This document shows positions 44,382 to 54,600 of a stretch of 64,000 nucleotides of DNA, one piece after another. The notes below the pieces were generated by a model, which saw only the letters and a program-made list of their open reading frames with translations, was not told the origin of the DNA and did no database searches. This DNA is from Siccirubricoccus soli (GTDB taxonomy: Bacteria > Pseudomonadota > Alphaproteobacteria > Acetobacterales > Acetobacteraceae). The translations under genes were made by a program, and so were the position numbers. How positions within the stretch are numbered: the stretch's first letter is position 1; each line of letters starts with the position of its first letter. The stretch spans positions 1 through 64,000 of the forward strand of contig NZ_JAMZIK010000033.1 of the NCBI RefSeq assembly GCF_024178315.1, given 5' to 3'.

Positions 44382-45335
44382 GCGCCTTCCCGGTCGGCAA
44401 ACTTCTTTGCGCGGCCCGCTGCGGATCGGTACCGGGAGCGTATGCCAGTCGAGCCATGTTGGTGAGGAAACGCCGCCCCAAACGCTTGATCGCACGCCCG
44501 AGCGAACGCCGGTGCCTCAGGTTCGCACCCCCCCACCAGCGCCTCAGGCGAAAACGTGTGGTGCTTCCGCCGAACCTTCAGCTTGAAGCGCTTACGTCCG
44601 GGCAGGCCTGTGGCCCGCGTACGCAGTTCGGCACCTTCGCTCCCATTCGCCTCCCTCTGAACCATCGCTCGTCGCCTGCCTCCACATAGTAATTATTCAA
44701 CAATTCGTAGTGTGACTCGAATCATTGACCGAAAGCCATAGAAAAAATTGTAACAAATGGTTGATGTCGTCACACTTGCGCAGAAAGTTGTTGCGCGTTG
44801 TACACGAGCGGGGTGTTTGAGGCGGGGTCTTTGAGGGCGATGGCCGTTGGCGAATCCTTGCCTATAAGCCCCTTGATGTGAATCTATACTTGACAACTGT
44901 GTGTAGGATTCGAGGTGCGTTGTTGTGTTTTACAAGGATATTTTGAGGCAGTAGCCGAAACCTCAGTCTTTGGCGGTCAGTGGTTTAAGTTGGCCGCCTG
45001 CACGCCCGCGCAGCCCACCACCCCTGCCCGACGCTGCCTTTTCCTTGACCGGCAAGTTGCTGCGGCAAATCCATGGAGGCCATTCGATGCGTAGAAATGG
45101 CGATGATGCCGAGCGTTGCCGTTGCGGTGCTCCCGCAGTTGCATGCGCGGCGTCGGGCAGGTTGTAAGGGGCCACTGCCCACACTGACGCCTCGTTTCCT
45201 TGTAAGAGACTGGACCGCCCGTGATTCGGTTGAGCACTCAGATCGGGACGGGCAGGAACTCGCCTTCCGTAGGGTTCCTTGGCCGGGCGCGCTACGCCAC
45301 AAGGATTTCTATATACGCCACAAGGATTTCTATAA
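44382..45335. other. Gene-free AT-richer region, probable right end of the Tn7-like element
   Basis: 954 bp with no convincing gene. Between about 44,690 and 44,960 the DNA is clearly less GC-rich than anything around it. It holds scattered TGAC-type elements (gtgtgactc at 44,710; ttgacaactg at 44,890) and tnsA promoter sequence. GC content recovers after 44,960. A perfect 21-bp tandem duplication closes the region at 45,293-45,334. Confidence 0.5.
45293..45334. repeat. Perfect tandem duplication of 21 bp at the dnaE2 junction
   Basis: Two identical 21-bp units (45,293-45,313 and 45,314-45,334), each starting tacgccacaagg and ending ttctata. They lie exactly where transposon-side DNA meets the broken dnaE2. 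They may be a duplicated end sequence or a slippage product. Confidence 0.9.
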
Positions 45336-45902
45336 TTGCGAGCCTATCCTTTGTCGGAGCTCCTGCACCCCCTGCATGCGACCGCCCATCGTTGCGGCCT
45401 GGCGTGGCGGGAACCCTTCCTGCTCTACGACGCCAAGGCGGCATCGGATGGCACGCTGCAGAGCGCCGGGGTAGGCGCGGTCGCCGAACCCGGCCCGCAA
45501 CCGGGCCAGGCGGCCCGGCCCTCCAATTCCTTGTCCGGCTGGCCGGGCACCAGGAGGGCCAGCAGCCCCTTTCCATGCGCTACGAGGTCGTCCGAGGAAC
45601 ATGGCACCCGCCTTACCGGCGCGGCCCTTGCCGAGGGTCAGCAGGCGGCAGAGCCGGGCGTAGGTGGTCCGGTCGGTCGGGTAGACAAGGATTTCGGCGC
45701 CGTCGGTCAGGCCGAGGTGGCAGCCGACCACCGGCCGGACGCCGGTCTCCCGGGCGCAGCGGTGGGCGCGGACCAGGCCCGCCAGGCTGTTGCGGTCGGT
45801 GACGCCGAGCGCGGGGGCCTGGGCGAACAGCTCCTCCGGGTGGCTGGCGCCGCGCAGGAAGGAATAGTTCGTCGTGACCTGGAGCTCGGCGTAGCCGTTC
45901 AT
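45336..45902 (-). pseudogene. dnaE2: Error-prone DNA polymerase DnaE2, N-terminal fragment with frameshifts
   Basis: It starts correctly ([20 protein letters not shown]), the PHP-domain opening of DnaE2, and continues through [19 protein letters not shown] and [19 protein letters not shown]. After GKGRAGK the similarity shifts frame to [17 protein letters not shown] and then again to [12 protein letters not shown]. All similarity ends by about 45,400, against a normal length above 1,000 residues. Truncation plus at least two frame changes mean it is dead. It is the third gene of the imuA-imuB-dnaE2 mutagenesis cassette. Confidence 0.88.
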
Positions 45903-46155
45903 GACCCGGCGTGGCCGCCGCCGCCAGTCCGCACCGGCCGGGATGGCTGCCGATGGTAGGTGCCGCGGCGTCGGGGCGCTTCATCAGCACGTAGCCGGAC
46001 TGCTCGAGCTGCCGCACCAGCCGCTCGGCGGTGACCCAGGCCATCACGTCGTCGGCGTGGTGCACGCGCCTGCGGCCGTCGTAGCGGAGCGCGAAGGACA
46101 GCGTCTCCGCGATCTCCTTGGGCGTGGCGGGGCGCAGGCTCGGATCCTCGGGCAC
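45613..46155 (-). CDS. Small conserved protein between imuB and dnaE2 (end uncertain)
   Basis: GTG 46,155 follows an aggag site. The first 75 codons are well-behaved: [20 protein letters not shown], then [20 protein letters not shown] and [13 protein letters not shown]. Similar short proteins of unknown function occur in alphaproteobacterial genomes, as far as I recall. The open frame then runs on over the start of dnaE2 to 45,613 with no plausible protein character, so a natural stop near 45,900 has probably been lost by an indel. Function unknown. Confidence 0.5.
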   Translation of the reverse strand: MPEDPSLRPATPKEIAETLSFALRYDGRRRVHHADDVMAWVTAERLVRQLEQSGYVLMKRPDAAAPTIGSHPGRCGLAAAATPGHERLRRAPGHDELFLPARRQPPGGAVRPGPRARRHRPQQPGGPGPRPPLRPGDRRPAGGRLPPRPDRRRRNPCLPDRPDHLRPALPPADPRQGPRR

Positions 46156-46187
46156 AGGGGTTCTCCTTGGGGAAGGCGAGGAAAAGG

Positions 46188-47701
46188 TCAGAACAGGCCG
46201 TGCAGGAACCAGCGGAGGTCGCCGGTGGCCGGGTCGGCGCCGTCGCCGCGGCGGAACAGCCAGTATCGGCAGCCCAGTTCGTCCTCGACGGCCCAGCAGT
46301 CGCGCACCGCGTGCCGCTCGCCGTCGCGGCGCCACCATTCACCTGCGATCCGCTCCGGCCCGTCGGCGCGCCGCACCCCGCGCCGCAGGTGAAGGCGGCA
46401 GGCGGACGGCCGGGCAGCGCGGACAGCGCCTCGACCGGCTGCGGCGGCTCCAGCAGACGTACCGGGCGCGGTAGGTCCGAGGGCCACCCACGCATCCTTG
46501 CCGCGTCGAAGGGTGCCGCCCGTTGGACAGAGCGCTCCGGGACGTCGCTTTCGACGGGCAGGACGCGGAACACCCGCGCCGTGCCGAAGCGGGCGGCGAG
46601 CCGGTCAACCAGCGGCGCCAGAGCCGCCTCGGCCGCCGCGGCATCGGCGAGTTGGACCGCGGCCTGCACGGCGCCGAGCGGCTCGGCAAGGGTGACCACC
46701 AGCCGCATCGCCGCCACCCCGAAGCCCGGCTCCACCGTCTCCAGGCGTTCCCCGAGCAGCCTGGCGAGGTGGCGCGGGTCGCGGCTGGGCCGCGCGGTGC
46801 CGACGCGTACGACCTGCGCGATGTCGTCCACCCGCTCGAACAGTAGATCGAGGCGGCGGGCGCCGAGCCCCGCCCGCGCCAGGGCGGCGCAGACCGCCTC
46901 GGCCAGCCGGTCGATGGCAATTCTCAGTGCCGTCGCGGTCAGCAGCGGCTCGGCGAAGGCGAACGCATGCTGCACGGCATCCGGCGGCACCACCGGCGTG
47001 ATCGGCTCCGGCGCATGCCCCAGCGCCTGGTCCAGCCGCCGTAGCACCTTCGCCCCGAAGCGCCGGGCCAGCGGCGCCCGCGGTGTCGAGACCAGCTGCC
47101 CGACCAGATCGAGTCCAAGCCGCTGCAGGCCCCGCACCGTCTCACCGGGCAGGCGCAGCGCCGCCACCGGCAGCAGGGCGATGGCGTCGGCCTGCCCGCC
47201 CGGCGGAACCACGGTCACCGGCGCCCTGGCATGCCGGGCCAAAGCCCAGGCCGAACCCGGGGTGTCGGCCAGCGCGGTGCGGGCGGCGATGCCGCAGCGC
47301 CCGAGGCGAGTGACGAGATTGTCCAGCATGGCCGCCTCGCCGCCATGCAAGTGGGCGCAGCCGGTGGTGTCGATCCAGATCCCTCCCGGCGGGTCGGCTG
47401 CGGTCAGCGGCGCGTAGCGCAGGCACCAGGCGGCGAGGTCGGCGAGCGCAGCGGCGTCGCCCGCCGGATCGGCCACGGCGACCTCCAGCCCCGGCACCAC
47501 GGCCTGGGCATGGGCCAGCGGCATGCCCGGCCGCAGGCCGAGCTGCAGCGCTGCCCGGTTCGCCGCCGCGACCGCCAGGCGACGGCCGTCATGTGCCCGC
47601 GTGACCAGTGGTGCCTCAACCGGCTGCACGCCGCCGCTCCGCCTCCGGCGCAGCCGATCGGTCGGCCAGGTCGGCAGCCAAAGCGAGACGACCCTGCGCA
47701 T
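46188..47701 (-). pseudogene. imuB: ImuB, Y-family-polymerase-like mutasome protein, frameshifted near the end
   Basis: ImuB bridges ImuA, the beta clamp and DnaE2 in damage-induced mutagenesis but is not itself a polymerase. It starts MRRVVSLWLPTWPTDRLRRR, with LGLRPGMPLAHAQAVVPGL and WIDTTGCAHLHGGE as in the family. Around 46,380-46,400 the frame changes. The natural C-terminus (GVRRADGPERIAGEWW and ELGCRYWLFRRG to the stop at 46,188) is read in another frame, whereas the original frame reads through to 45,899 as nonsense. A single indel explains it. The lost tail could affect partner binding. Its start overlaps the end of imuA by 86 bp. Confidence 0.85.
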
Positions 47702-48389
47702 CGCAGGCCTCCACGATCCAGGATGCAGGGACGCCGCCGCGGGCGCGGAGCAGGTCGAGCCGCCAGCGCGCCCGGCCGAGGCCAGGGGTGTCCGGCGCCC
47801 AGGGCAGTGGCGGGGCCGAGGGCACGCAGGCGATGCGCCAGCGGGTCACCGCCGCGCTCGGCTCGGCAAGGGAGGCGTCGCTGTCCTTGCGGCTGCGACG
47901 AAGGGTGAAGGCGATGGCGCCGGTGGCCTCGGCCGCCAGCTGCAGGCGCCGCGAGGCGGTCAGGCCGAGACGGCCGAAGACTTCGCCGACGACGCCGGAG
48001 AGGCCGGGATGGCGCAGGCCCTCCTCCATTGCCAGCAGCACGTCGCGGCCCGCCTCGACATGCAGCACGCGCTCGGGGTCGAGGCCCGCGCCCGCCAGCG
48101 CCGGTGCAAAGAGGTCGAAGTGCTCGGAGACCCAGAGTACCGGCCCGCCCGCCCGGGCCAGGATGCCTGCCGCGAACAGGGCCGCGGCGGCACCATACCC
48201 GGCATCGGCACCGGCGCCGCAGGCTTCGTGCAGGGCGCCGCGGGCGAGGCCGCCCTCGGGCAGCGCCGCATCCAGCGCCGGGACCTCAAACGGAAGGGTC
48301 GCCGCGCCCGGCGCCATGCCACGCCGCTCGATGCGAGCCACCTGGGCCCGCAGATCCTGCAACAGCGTCGTCCGACCTGTCCGCCCCAT
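47616..48389 (-). CDS. imuA: ImuA, SOS mutasome protein
   Basis: 257 residues. RecA-fold-like protein with LPFEVPALDAALPEGGLARG near the start, GGPVLWVSEHFDLFAPALAGAG-type strand and the basic patch IAFTLRRSRKDSD. ImuA works with ImuB and DnaE2 in translesion synthesis after DNA damage. It appears intact. It is the first gene of the cassette, directly under a LexA box 19 bases upstream of its ATG, and overlaps imuB. Confidence 0.9.
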   Translation of the reverse strand: MGRTGRTTLLQDLRAQVARIERRGMAPGAATLPFEVPALDAALPEGGLARGALHEACGAGADAGYGAAAALFAAGILARAGGPVLWVSEHFDLFAPALAGAGLDPERVLHVEAGRDVLLAMEEGLRHPGLSGVVGEVFGRLGLTASRRLQLAAEATGAIAFTLRRSRKDSDASLAEPSAAVTRWRIACVPSAPPLPWAPDTPGLGRARWRLDLLRARGGVPASWIVEACDAQGRLALAADLADRSAAPEAERRRAAG

Positions 48390-48407
48390 GCCCTACCTCC
48401 GGCAGAG

Positions 48408-48422
48408 GAACGTACAGGGAAC
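48408..48422 (-). promoter_or_regulatory. LexA (SOS) box upstream of imuA
   Basis: On the minus strand the sequence is GTTC-N7-GTTC (plus strand gaacgtacagggaac), the exact alphaproteobacterial LexA consensus, 19 bases before the imuA start. SOS induction of the imuA-imuB-dnaE2 cassette is known in this group, so the site is well supported by position and function. Confidence 0.92.
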
Positions 48423-48699
48423 ATGTGGGTTGTGGAAGAAGACGAAGCGGTAGCGGGTTGTGGATAGTGGGGATAGCGGGCGGTTCCAGGAACCGAAGCT
48501 CAGCCCGTATTCACAGACGCGTCCACCGCGCGAGGCGACCATACCCGCCCCATCTGCGGGCTATGAGGCTGTGCCGCGGCCCGGGCGGGGAGCAACGCGG
48601 CGCCCTCGTCCCGCACCTATCGGGGTCAGGGTCCAACCCGCGGTAAGGAGCCACGGAGGGTTCCTGTGCCGCAGACCGCGGATGTAGATTGATGGTAGA

Positions 48700-51600
48700 A
48701 TGATCAATCCACGCGTCAACCCGGCCTTGCCGCCAGCCTTCCACGAGATGGCCCCTGCCACCTTCGAGGAAATGACCTGTGCTCTCATGAGTAGAGAGCC
48801 AGACATCTCGCGCGCGGATCTCTACAGGATTTCGGGGCAGAAGCAGTACGGAATCGACGTCCTAGCCGACCGGGAGGACGGCCGCATCGAGGTCGCGTCC
48901 TGCAAGTGCTACGACACCCTCAAGAAGGGAGACCTGGGAAAGTTCTCGGACGAGTTCCTGAAGCATTGGGACATGCACTGGAAGGGACGCCCGGTTCGCC
49001 GGTTCGTCCTGGCCGTGTCGGTCGACGTGCATTCCGCCCAGCGCGATGCCGAGGTGCAGCAGGAGAAGGCCCGCTTCGCAAAGCTCGGTGTCGAATACGA
49101 GGTCTGGGCGCCGAGGCAGCTTCAGGAACGCCTGCGTCCCTGGCCTGGCATCGTGTCCCAGTTCATGACCCCGGAGCACGTCTCCCGCCTCTGCGGGCAG
49201 GTCGCCTCGCCGCTTGCGACCTCCTCGCCGGTCGCGGCCGTCGCGGATGGCGTGACCGATGAAGCGCTCCGCGACCTCAGCGAAGCGCTGTCGAGGCAGG
49301 TCGGTCACCGGCTGGACCACCTGCTCGACCGGTTGCGGAGCGGCGAGACGCCCGAAACCGAGGCGGCGCTCAGGCAGATCGTCGAGGGACCCGAGTGGAG
49401 TAATCTCCACGAGGGGACGAAAGCGCGCGTGCTGCGTCTGCAGGCATCCGCGCGTCTCCACAACGGGGATGACGAGGCCGCGTGGCGCTTGGCCGAGCAG
49501 GCGGATGCCTTCGAGCACCAGAAGGAACCCCGGCTTCGGGCGTTGCTGACCTGCCGCCGCGATGGGACGGCGGCCGCTCTCGCCGTCCTGGGGGAGCCAG
49601 AAACCCAGGACGGTGCGCACCTGAAGGCGGCTCTCCTGCTCGACTCGCACGATGTCGCTGGGTGTCTGGCGGTTCTCGACGGCCATGTGGCCGTGACCGC
49701 CGACCACCCCGAAACCCTACGCTTGCGTAGCTTGGCGGCGCTCACTGGGAATGAGCGTGAAACGGCCCTGGGGCTTGCGGAGGCGGCCGCCAAGGCCGCG
49801 CCGGATTGGCCCTCGGTGCAGTGGGCGCTCGCAATCGCGTGCTATGCCAGCGCGTTGTCGCCCGCTGTCAAGCCGGACCGCTTTATGGCGCCGAACCCCG
49901 TGCTGCTCGACTTGGTCTGCGAGGACGACACGGCACGAGCCCTGCTGGCCAAGGCTCTCGGGATCTTCGACACGCTGACGGAGAAGGAGAGGACCGACGC
50001 GGAGCGCAGGAGTAGCGAGATCTTCGCCCTCGCATGCCTCTGCAACCTCCGCGACCGGTTTGCCGAGGCGGAGGGTCGGGTCCGGGAAATGCTGGCGAGG
50101 AGGCCAGCCTCGGCTCCGGTCGTCGCCTGGGCACTCGGTCGTGGCGTCCCGGTCGACACCGGCGCGGTCTCCGGGGCTATCCGCTCCCTCCTGTCGGCGG
50201 GCGAGGCGGACACGGAGCAGGTGCTGCTTCTCGCCATGCTCGAGGACATGGAGGGACGAACCTCCGAGGCGGTCGCGCTGCTCGAGGGGGCCTCGACGCT
50301 CTTCGAGCGGACCGAGGAGACACGGCAACAGCGCGACACTTGGCTGGCCGAGCTGCGTCGGCGGATATCCCGCTCCCTCGGTGACGCCGCCATCGATCCG
50401 AACAGCCCCGCTGGCCTGGAGGCCCTTACGGCCGCTGCATCGGCATCCGGGGACTGGGGACCGCTGGAGGACCTGTTCGACAAACTCGCGAACGAGGCAC
50501 CCGTGCCGCCCATGGCGCTGCTCCCCGTGGCGCAGGCGCTCGCCGTCGCGTCGCGCTGGGAGGCGCTAGCGAAGCGTACCGACGCGCTGCTCACACTTGC
50601 GACGCCCGAGCCGATCCGCATCGCTTGCTACGCCTGTGTGCACACCGGGCGGCATCAGCTTGCCCTGGACATCCTGCGCGACCGCAGGGGTGCGTTCGCA
50701 CACGGTAGGCTTCCGTCCGACCTCGCCCGACTTCAGGTCGAGGCGCTGGCCCGGGCGGGGAATCCGGCCGACGCTGTCCGACTGGCGGTGTCGCTGGCCA
50801 CGGCCGAGGCAGCCACCCCACAGGACGCGGTGACCGCCGCGGTCGCGCACATACGGACCGGCAACATCCAGGCGGCGGTGCCTTTCGTGGACGCCGCGAA
50901 CCGGGCAGGCGCGCTTCAGGCACGCGAGGCTCTTGGCCTCGCGCAGGCGGTCTCGCCGGTCGATCCGTCGGTCGCCGCCGCGCTCTGGCAACGCGCTGTC
51001 GCCGGTCAACCCGAGCCGGGCTTGATCCCCGCGGCTCTCGGACTTGCCTTCAGGTTGGGCCTCGAGCGCGAGGCCGCTCCGCTCCTTGGAGCGCTTGGCC
51101 AGCTCAGCGGACTGCCGGACTCGGGTGTCACGGCGTTCAGCCACGAGGACCTGATTCGGTTCGTCCAGGAGCGCCGGGAGGCTGGGGAGCGCATCTCCCG
51201 CATGCATCTGAAGGCCGAACTGCCTGTCCATCTCGCGGCGCACCATGGCGGTGCCAACCTCGTACACCTCTACTCGCTGGACAACCCGCCTGAGTGCGGG
51301 CGCGGCGACTACCCCGTCCTGATGCTGCACGGCATCCGGTCGGCGCCGGACGAGGCGCCTTGCCGCCTTTCCGACGGGCCAATCCACATGGACGTAACGG
51401 CGCTGCTCGTCGTGGACCAGCTCGGCATGCTGGATGTCCTCGAGCGTATCCCGAACCGGGTACTGCTCCCGCCCTCGCTCCCCGCCGCCCTGGTCCACCT
51501 CGAAGACAGCCTGCGCCATCAGCAGCCGCGACGCCTCGCGGCGATGCGGAAGGTGCTGGACCTCGCCGTATCGGGTAGAATCGCAAAGCACGGCGCGGGA

Positions 51601-54600
51601 TCGGACGGCCGGGCGGAGCTGACGGGCAAGCCAGCATGCTCCACCGGATGTCTCTGGGTCGTCGACTTCAGCCGCGGGAAAGACGAGACACGATCCGAGG
51701 AACCGCCGATCGTCAAGGCGAACGTGCGCGGTGTTATTGACGCGCTGCTCGCCCACGGCGAACTCGATCCAGAGGCACATTCCGTGGCCGTTGGCGAGCT
51801 GGGGCAGGAGGGCGCACGGCCCTCTCTGGGCGCTCCTGTGCCTGGTGATGCAGTGGTTCTGGCCCATGGCCTAGCGGTCGGTCTCGCGGAAGCAAACGTG
51901 CTGGACGCCGTGGCTGCGGTGTTCAAGACGTCGATCGACGTGGTGGACTTTGGCCAGATCGAGACCGAGGTGAAAGCGGCCGAGGTTCGCTCACGGGAAG
52001 CCGACCGCATGGCCAGCCTTCGCTCGCGGGTCTCCCGCGCACTCACCTCAGGCACTCTCGGGCTACTGCCAGAGAGCCGGGACGAGGAGACGGAGGACGG
52101 TCTGGGGCCTGTCGGCCGCTGCTTGGCGGACATCGTCCGCACTCCCGGGGTCCCGGGTGGGCTTACCTGGGTGGACGACCGCCTTGTGAACGGCCACGCT
52201 TGGTGCGGCGTCAACCGGGTTGTGGGCACGCCGCAGGTCTTGGCGGCCCTAGTCGCCGCGGGGCACCTGCCACCCGCGGCCCGCTGGTCCGCGCTGCTGC
52301 GCCTCCGCGCCGCGCGAGCGATGTTCCTACCCATCTCAGTCGACGAAGTCATTCACCACCTTCTGGCCGCCCCCGTGGTGAACGGAGAACTCGTCGAGAC
52401 CCCGGCACTAGCCACTCTGCGGCAGTACGTCGCTTGGGCGCTTGAGCAGGCGCCCAGCCTCGTCGTCTCGCCTGCCCTCAGCGGCACCGGACCCGGCGAG
52501 GTTCCCTTCCTGCTCGCACTGAGGCGGCTCGCCGAGAGTGCCGTACTGACGGTATGGCTCGCCGAAGATAGGACCGACGAGGAACGGCTGAGGCTCTCGT
52601 CCTGGATCTGGACCAACCTCAGGGTCGACCGGCTCCCGGACGTCGGCCTGCCGGGAACCGCGCCCGGCGCGTGGCGCACTCTGCTAGGCCACCAGTATGC
52701 GGGCCTGCTGGCAAACGGCATCCAGATCGTCTTGAGGACGTCGCGGGCAGGACGGGTGGAGCGACTCCGCAGCTTCATGGCGTGGGCCGAGGAGTTCGCC
52801 CTGCCCAATTGGCTCTGGAGCGACGCCCAACTCGTCGACAGCGTCGCCAGAATGCTGCGTCACCTGCTCGGCGGCTTGGTCGAGCGTGATCGCGGGCCGA
52901 GGCACTTGGCTTCGGAAGAGAAGCGCTACGCCCAAGCCGCGGTGGGCCGTGTCGTCGTTGAACTGCCGAGACAGCTTCAGAGGAGCCTTGTGGCCGACCA
53001 GCGCTTCTGCCGCGCGGTGGGTGTCAGAACGCGCGAATTGGTCTGGCTCGGGAACGCCGAGTTCGAGTCGAACGCACTGTGGAAGGCATGCGCGTCCGCC
53101 ATGCAGGGAAATCGGACCAGCACGCAGACCGCTGACGGGCGTTCCACACTCCGCCTGCGGCGCAAATCGGGTGCGAGGCTTCGCCTGGAGCTCTCCGGGG
53201 CTCTGAGAGGGATTTTCGACGATCCAGCCCTCGGCCTCGTCTCGACCAGGGGCGACGTGAGGCGACGGGCGGCCCAGGAGGTCGCCGCGAAGCTATGTCT
53301 CTCGCCCGTCAGGACGGCCGACGCTACGGCCGAGATGCTGCGCCCGCAAAGGGCAGCGGACCGGATGGATGCGGTCATGCGTTTCCGGCTTTCCAGTCCG
53401 GCGCTCCGCTACGCGCACCTGAGGCAGAGGCTGTCCACGCCCGAGCCCGTTCCCTGGGAGGAGTTCGACGTTGGCGATCCTGCGGAACTACTTCGGCATA
53501 TTGGGATCCAACCCTCCGTGGGAGGGGGCTTCGGCCAACGTCTCCCCGCGGCTGCACTCTCCCTGCTTCGCGACTTCGGAGCGGCGGAGGCCGTGCGCAG
53601 GCTCGCTTCACTTCCTGTCCCGTTGTCGGCCGAGGTCATCGAAGCGGCCTGTGCCCTTCCACGAGGAGAGTTACGTCGCCTCCTGGACGACCTGAGTGGG
53701 CGCTCGGCGCCGCCTATTCATCTGCTCCATTGCGTTCGACTCCACCGCGCTCTCCTAGAAAGCTCATCTGGCGACGCCGACGCGTTCGGGGCCGCGGTGG
53801 GTGCGTTGGCTAACCGTTGGAAGCAGGAGGCGAGTCTGCTCCTGCTTTTGCTGAAGCAGACAGGTGAGGCGCTCCGACCATGTGGGGACCGCGCCCCAGC
53901 GTTGCGCGCGGACGAGGCGCTCGCCGCCGCCTGGCTCCACGCAGATCAGGTTACCGCGGCCCTGCTCGGAGCGGGGCACGACCCGCAAAAGGCTCATGAG
54001 GGCCTCCGCAAGCGCCGCGTCGATACCGACGTGAGCCAAACCATTACCCGCTGCCCGGCCTTCGATCGGGAGGCCGCTTCTCCCGCGTCGCTGACGTCGG
54101 AGGCTCTTCTGTTCCATGGGCTCGGTTACGCATTGGGGACTGAGGCGTCTGCAGGTCCGACCCTTCTCGGGAACGACGTCCTGGATACCGTGCGAGAACT
54201 GTTATCCATCGGCGCGGAGCCGAATCGTGCACCCTCGCCATGGCTGCTCTCCGACCGCGAGAGCGGGACGAACGAACTGGGTTCCTGGTTCCAATCCAGG
54301 CCTGCTTGGCTGTTTCATCCGTTCGCCGACCTTTCGCGCGAGGGCGCGGCCGCCACGTTCGGCTCCACCTTAGTGGACCTTGGGACGACAAGCGGCGACA
54401 AGTCGCTTCTCTGGGTGCTCATGGGGGCCCTCTCGTGGCCCGGCCTCGACGAGGAACGTCGCTCTCTAGCATTAGGCGCGCTTCAGGTAGCCGACTTCCC
54501 GGCCCTTGTGGACGCGGACTCAACCTTCGGCTTTGCCGCCTTGAGAGGGGCAGTTGATTTCGCCCAAGTGTCCGAAAGCACTCTCGCACTCGAAATGCTG

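Larger units (their letters stand above)
36705..45334 (-). mobile_element. Tn7-like transposon core (tnsA-tnsB-tnsC-tniQ), ends approximate
   Basis: Four minus-strand genes in the order tnsA, tnsB, tnsC, tniQ, three of the junctions being 4-bp overlaps or 13-bp gaps, form a Tn7-like transposition module. The AT-rich block upstream of tnsA (about 44,690-44,960) and the repeat array near 36.7 kb are the likely ends, but no exact terminal repeat or target duplication was found. An IS630 copy sits between the left end and tniQ. The right side abuts a ruined dnaE2. tnsB carries a frameshift, so the element may be immobile. Confidence 0.55.

Noticed and set aside
36705-45334. CRISPR-associated transposon (CAST)
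   Set aside because: The Tn7-like genes are present but no Cas effector, Cascade genes or repeat array is in the window.
44382-45335. tRNA or other RNA gene in the AT-rich block
   Set aside because: No cloverleaf or conserved TTC-arm could be found by eye.
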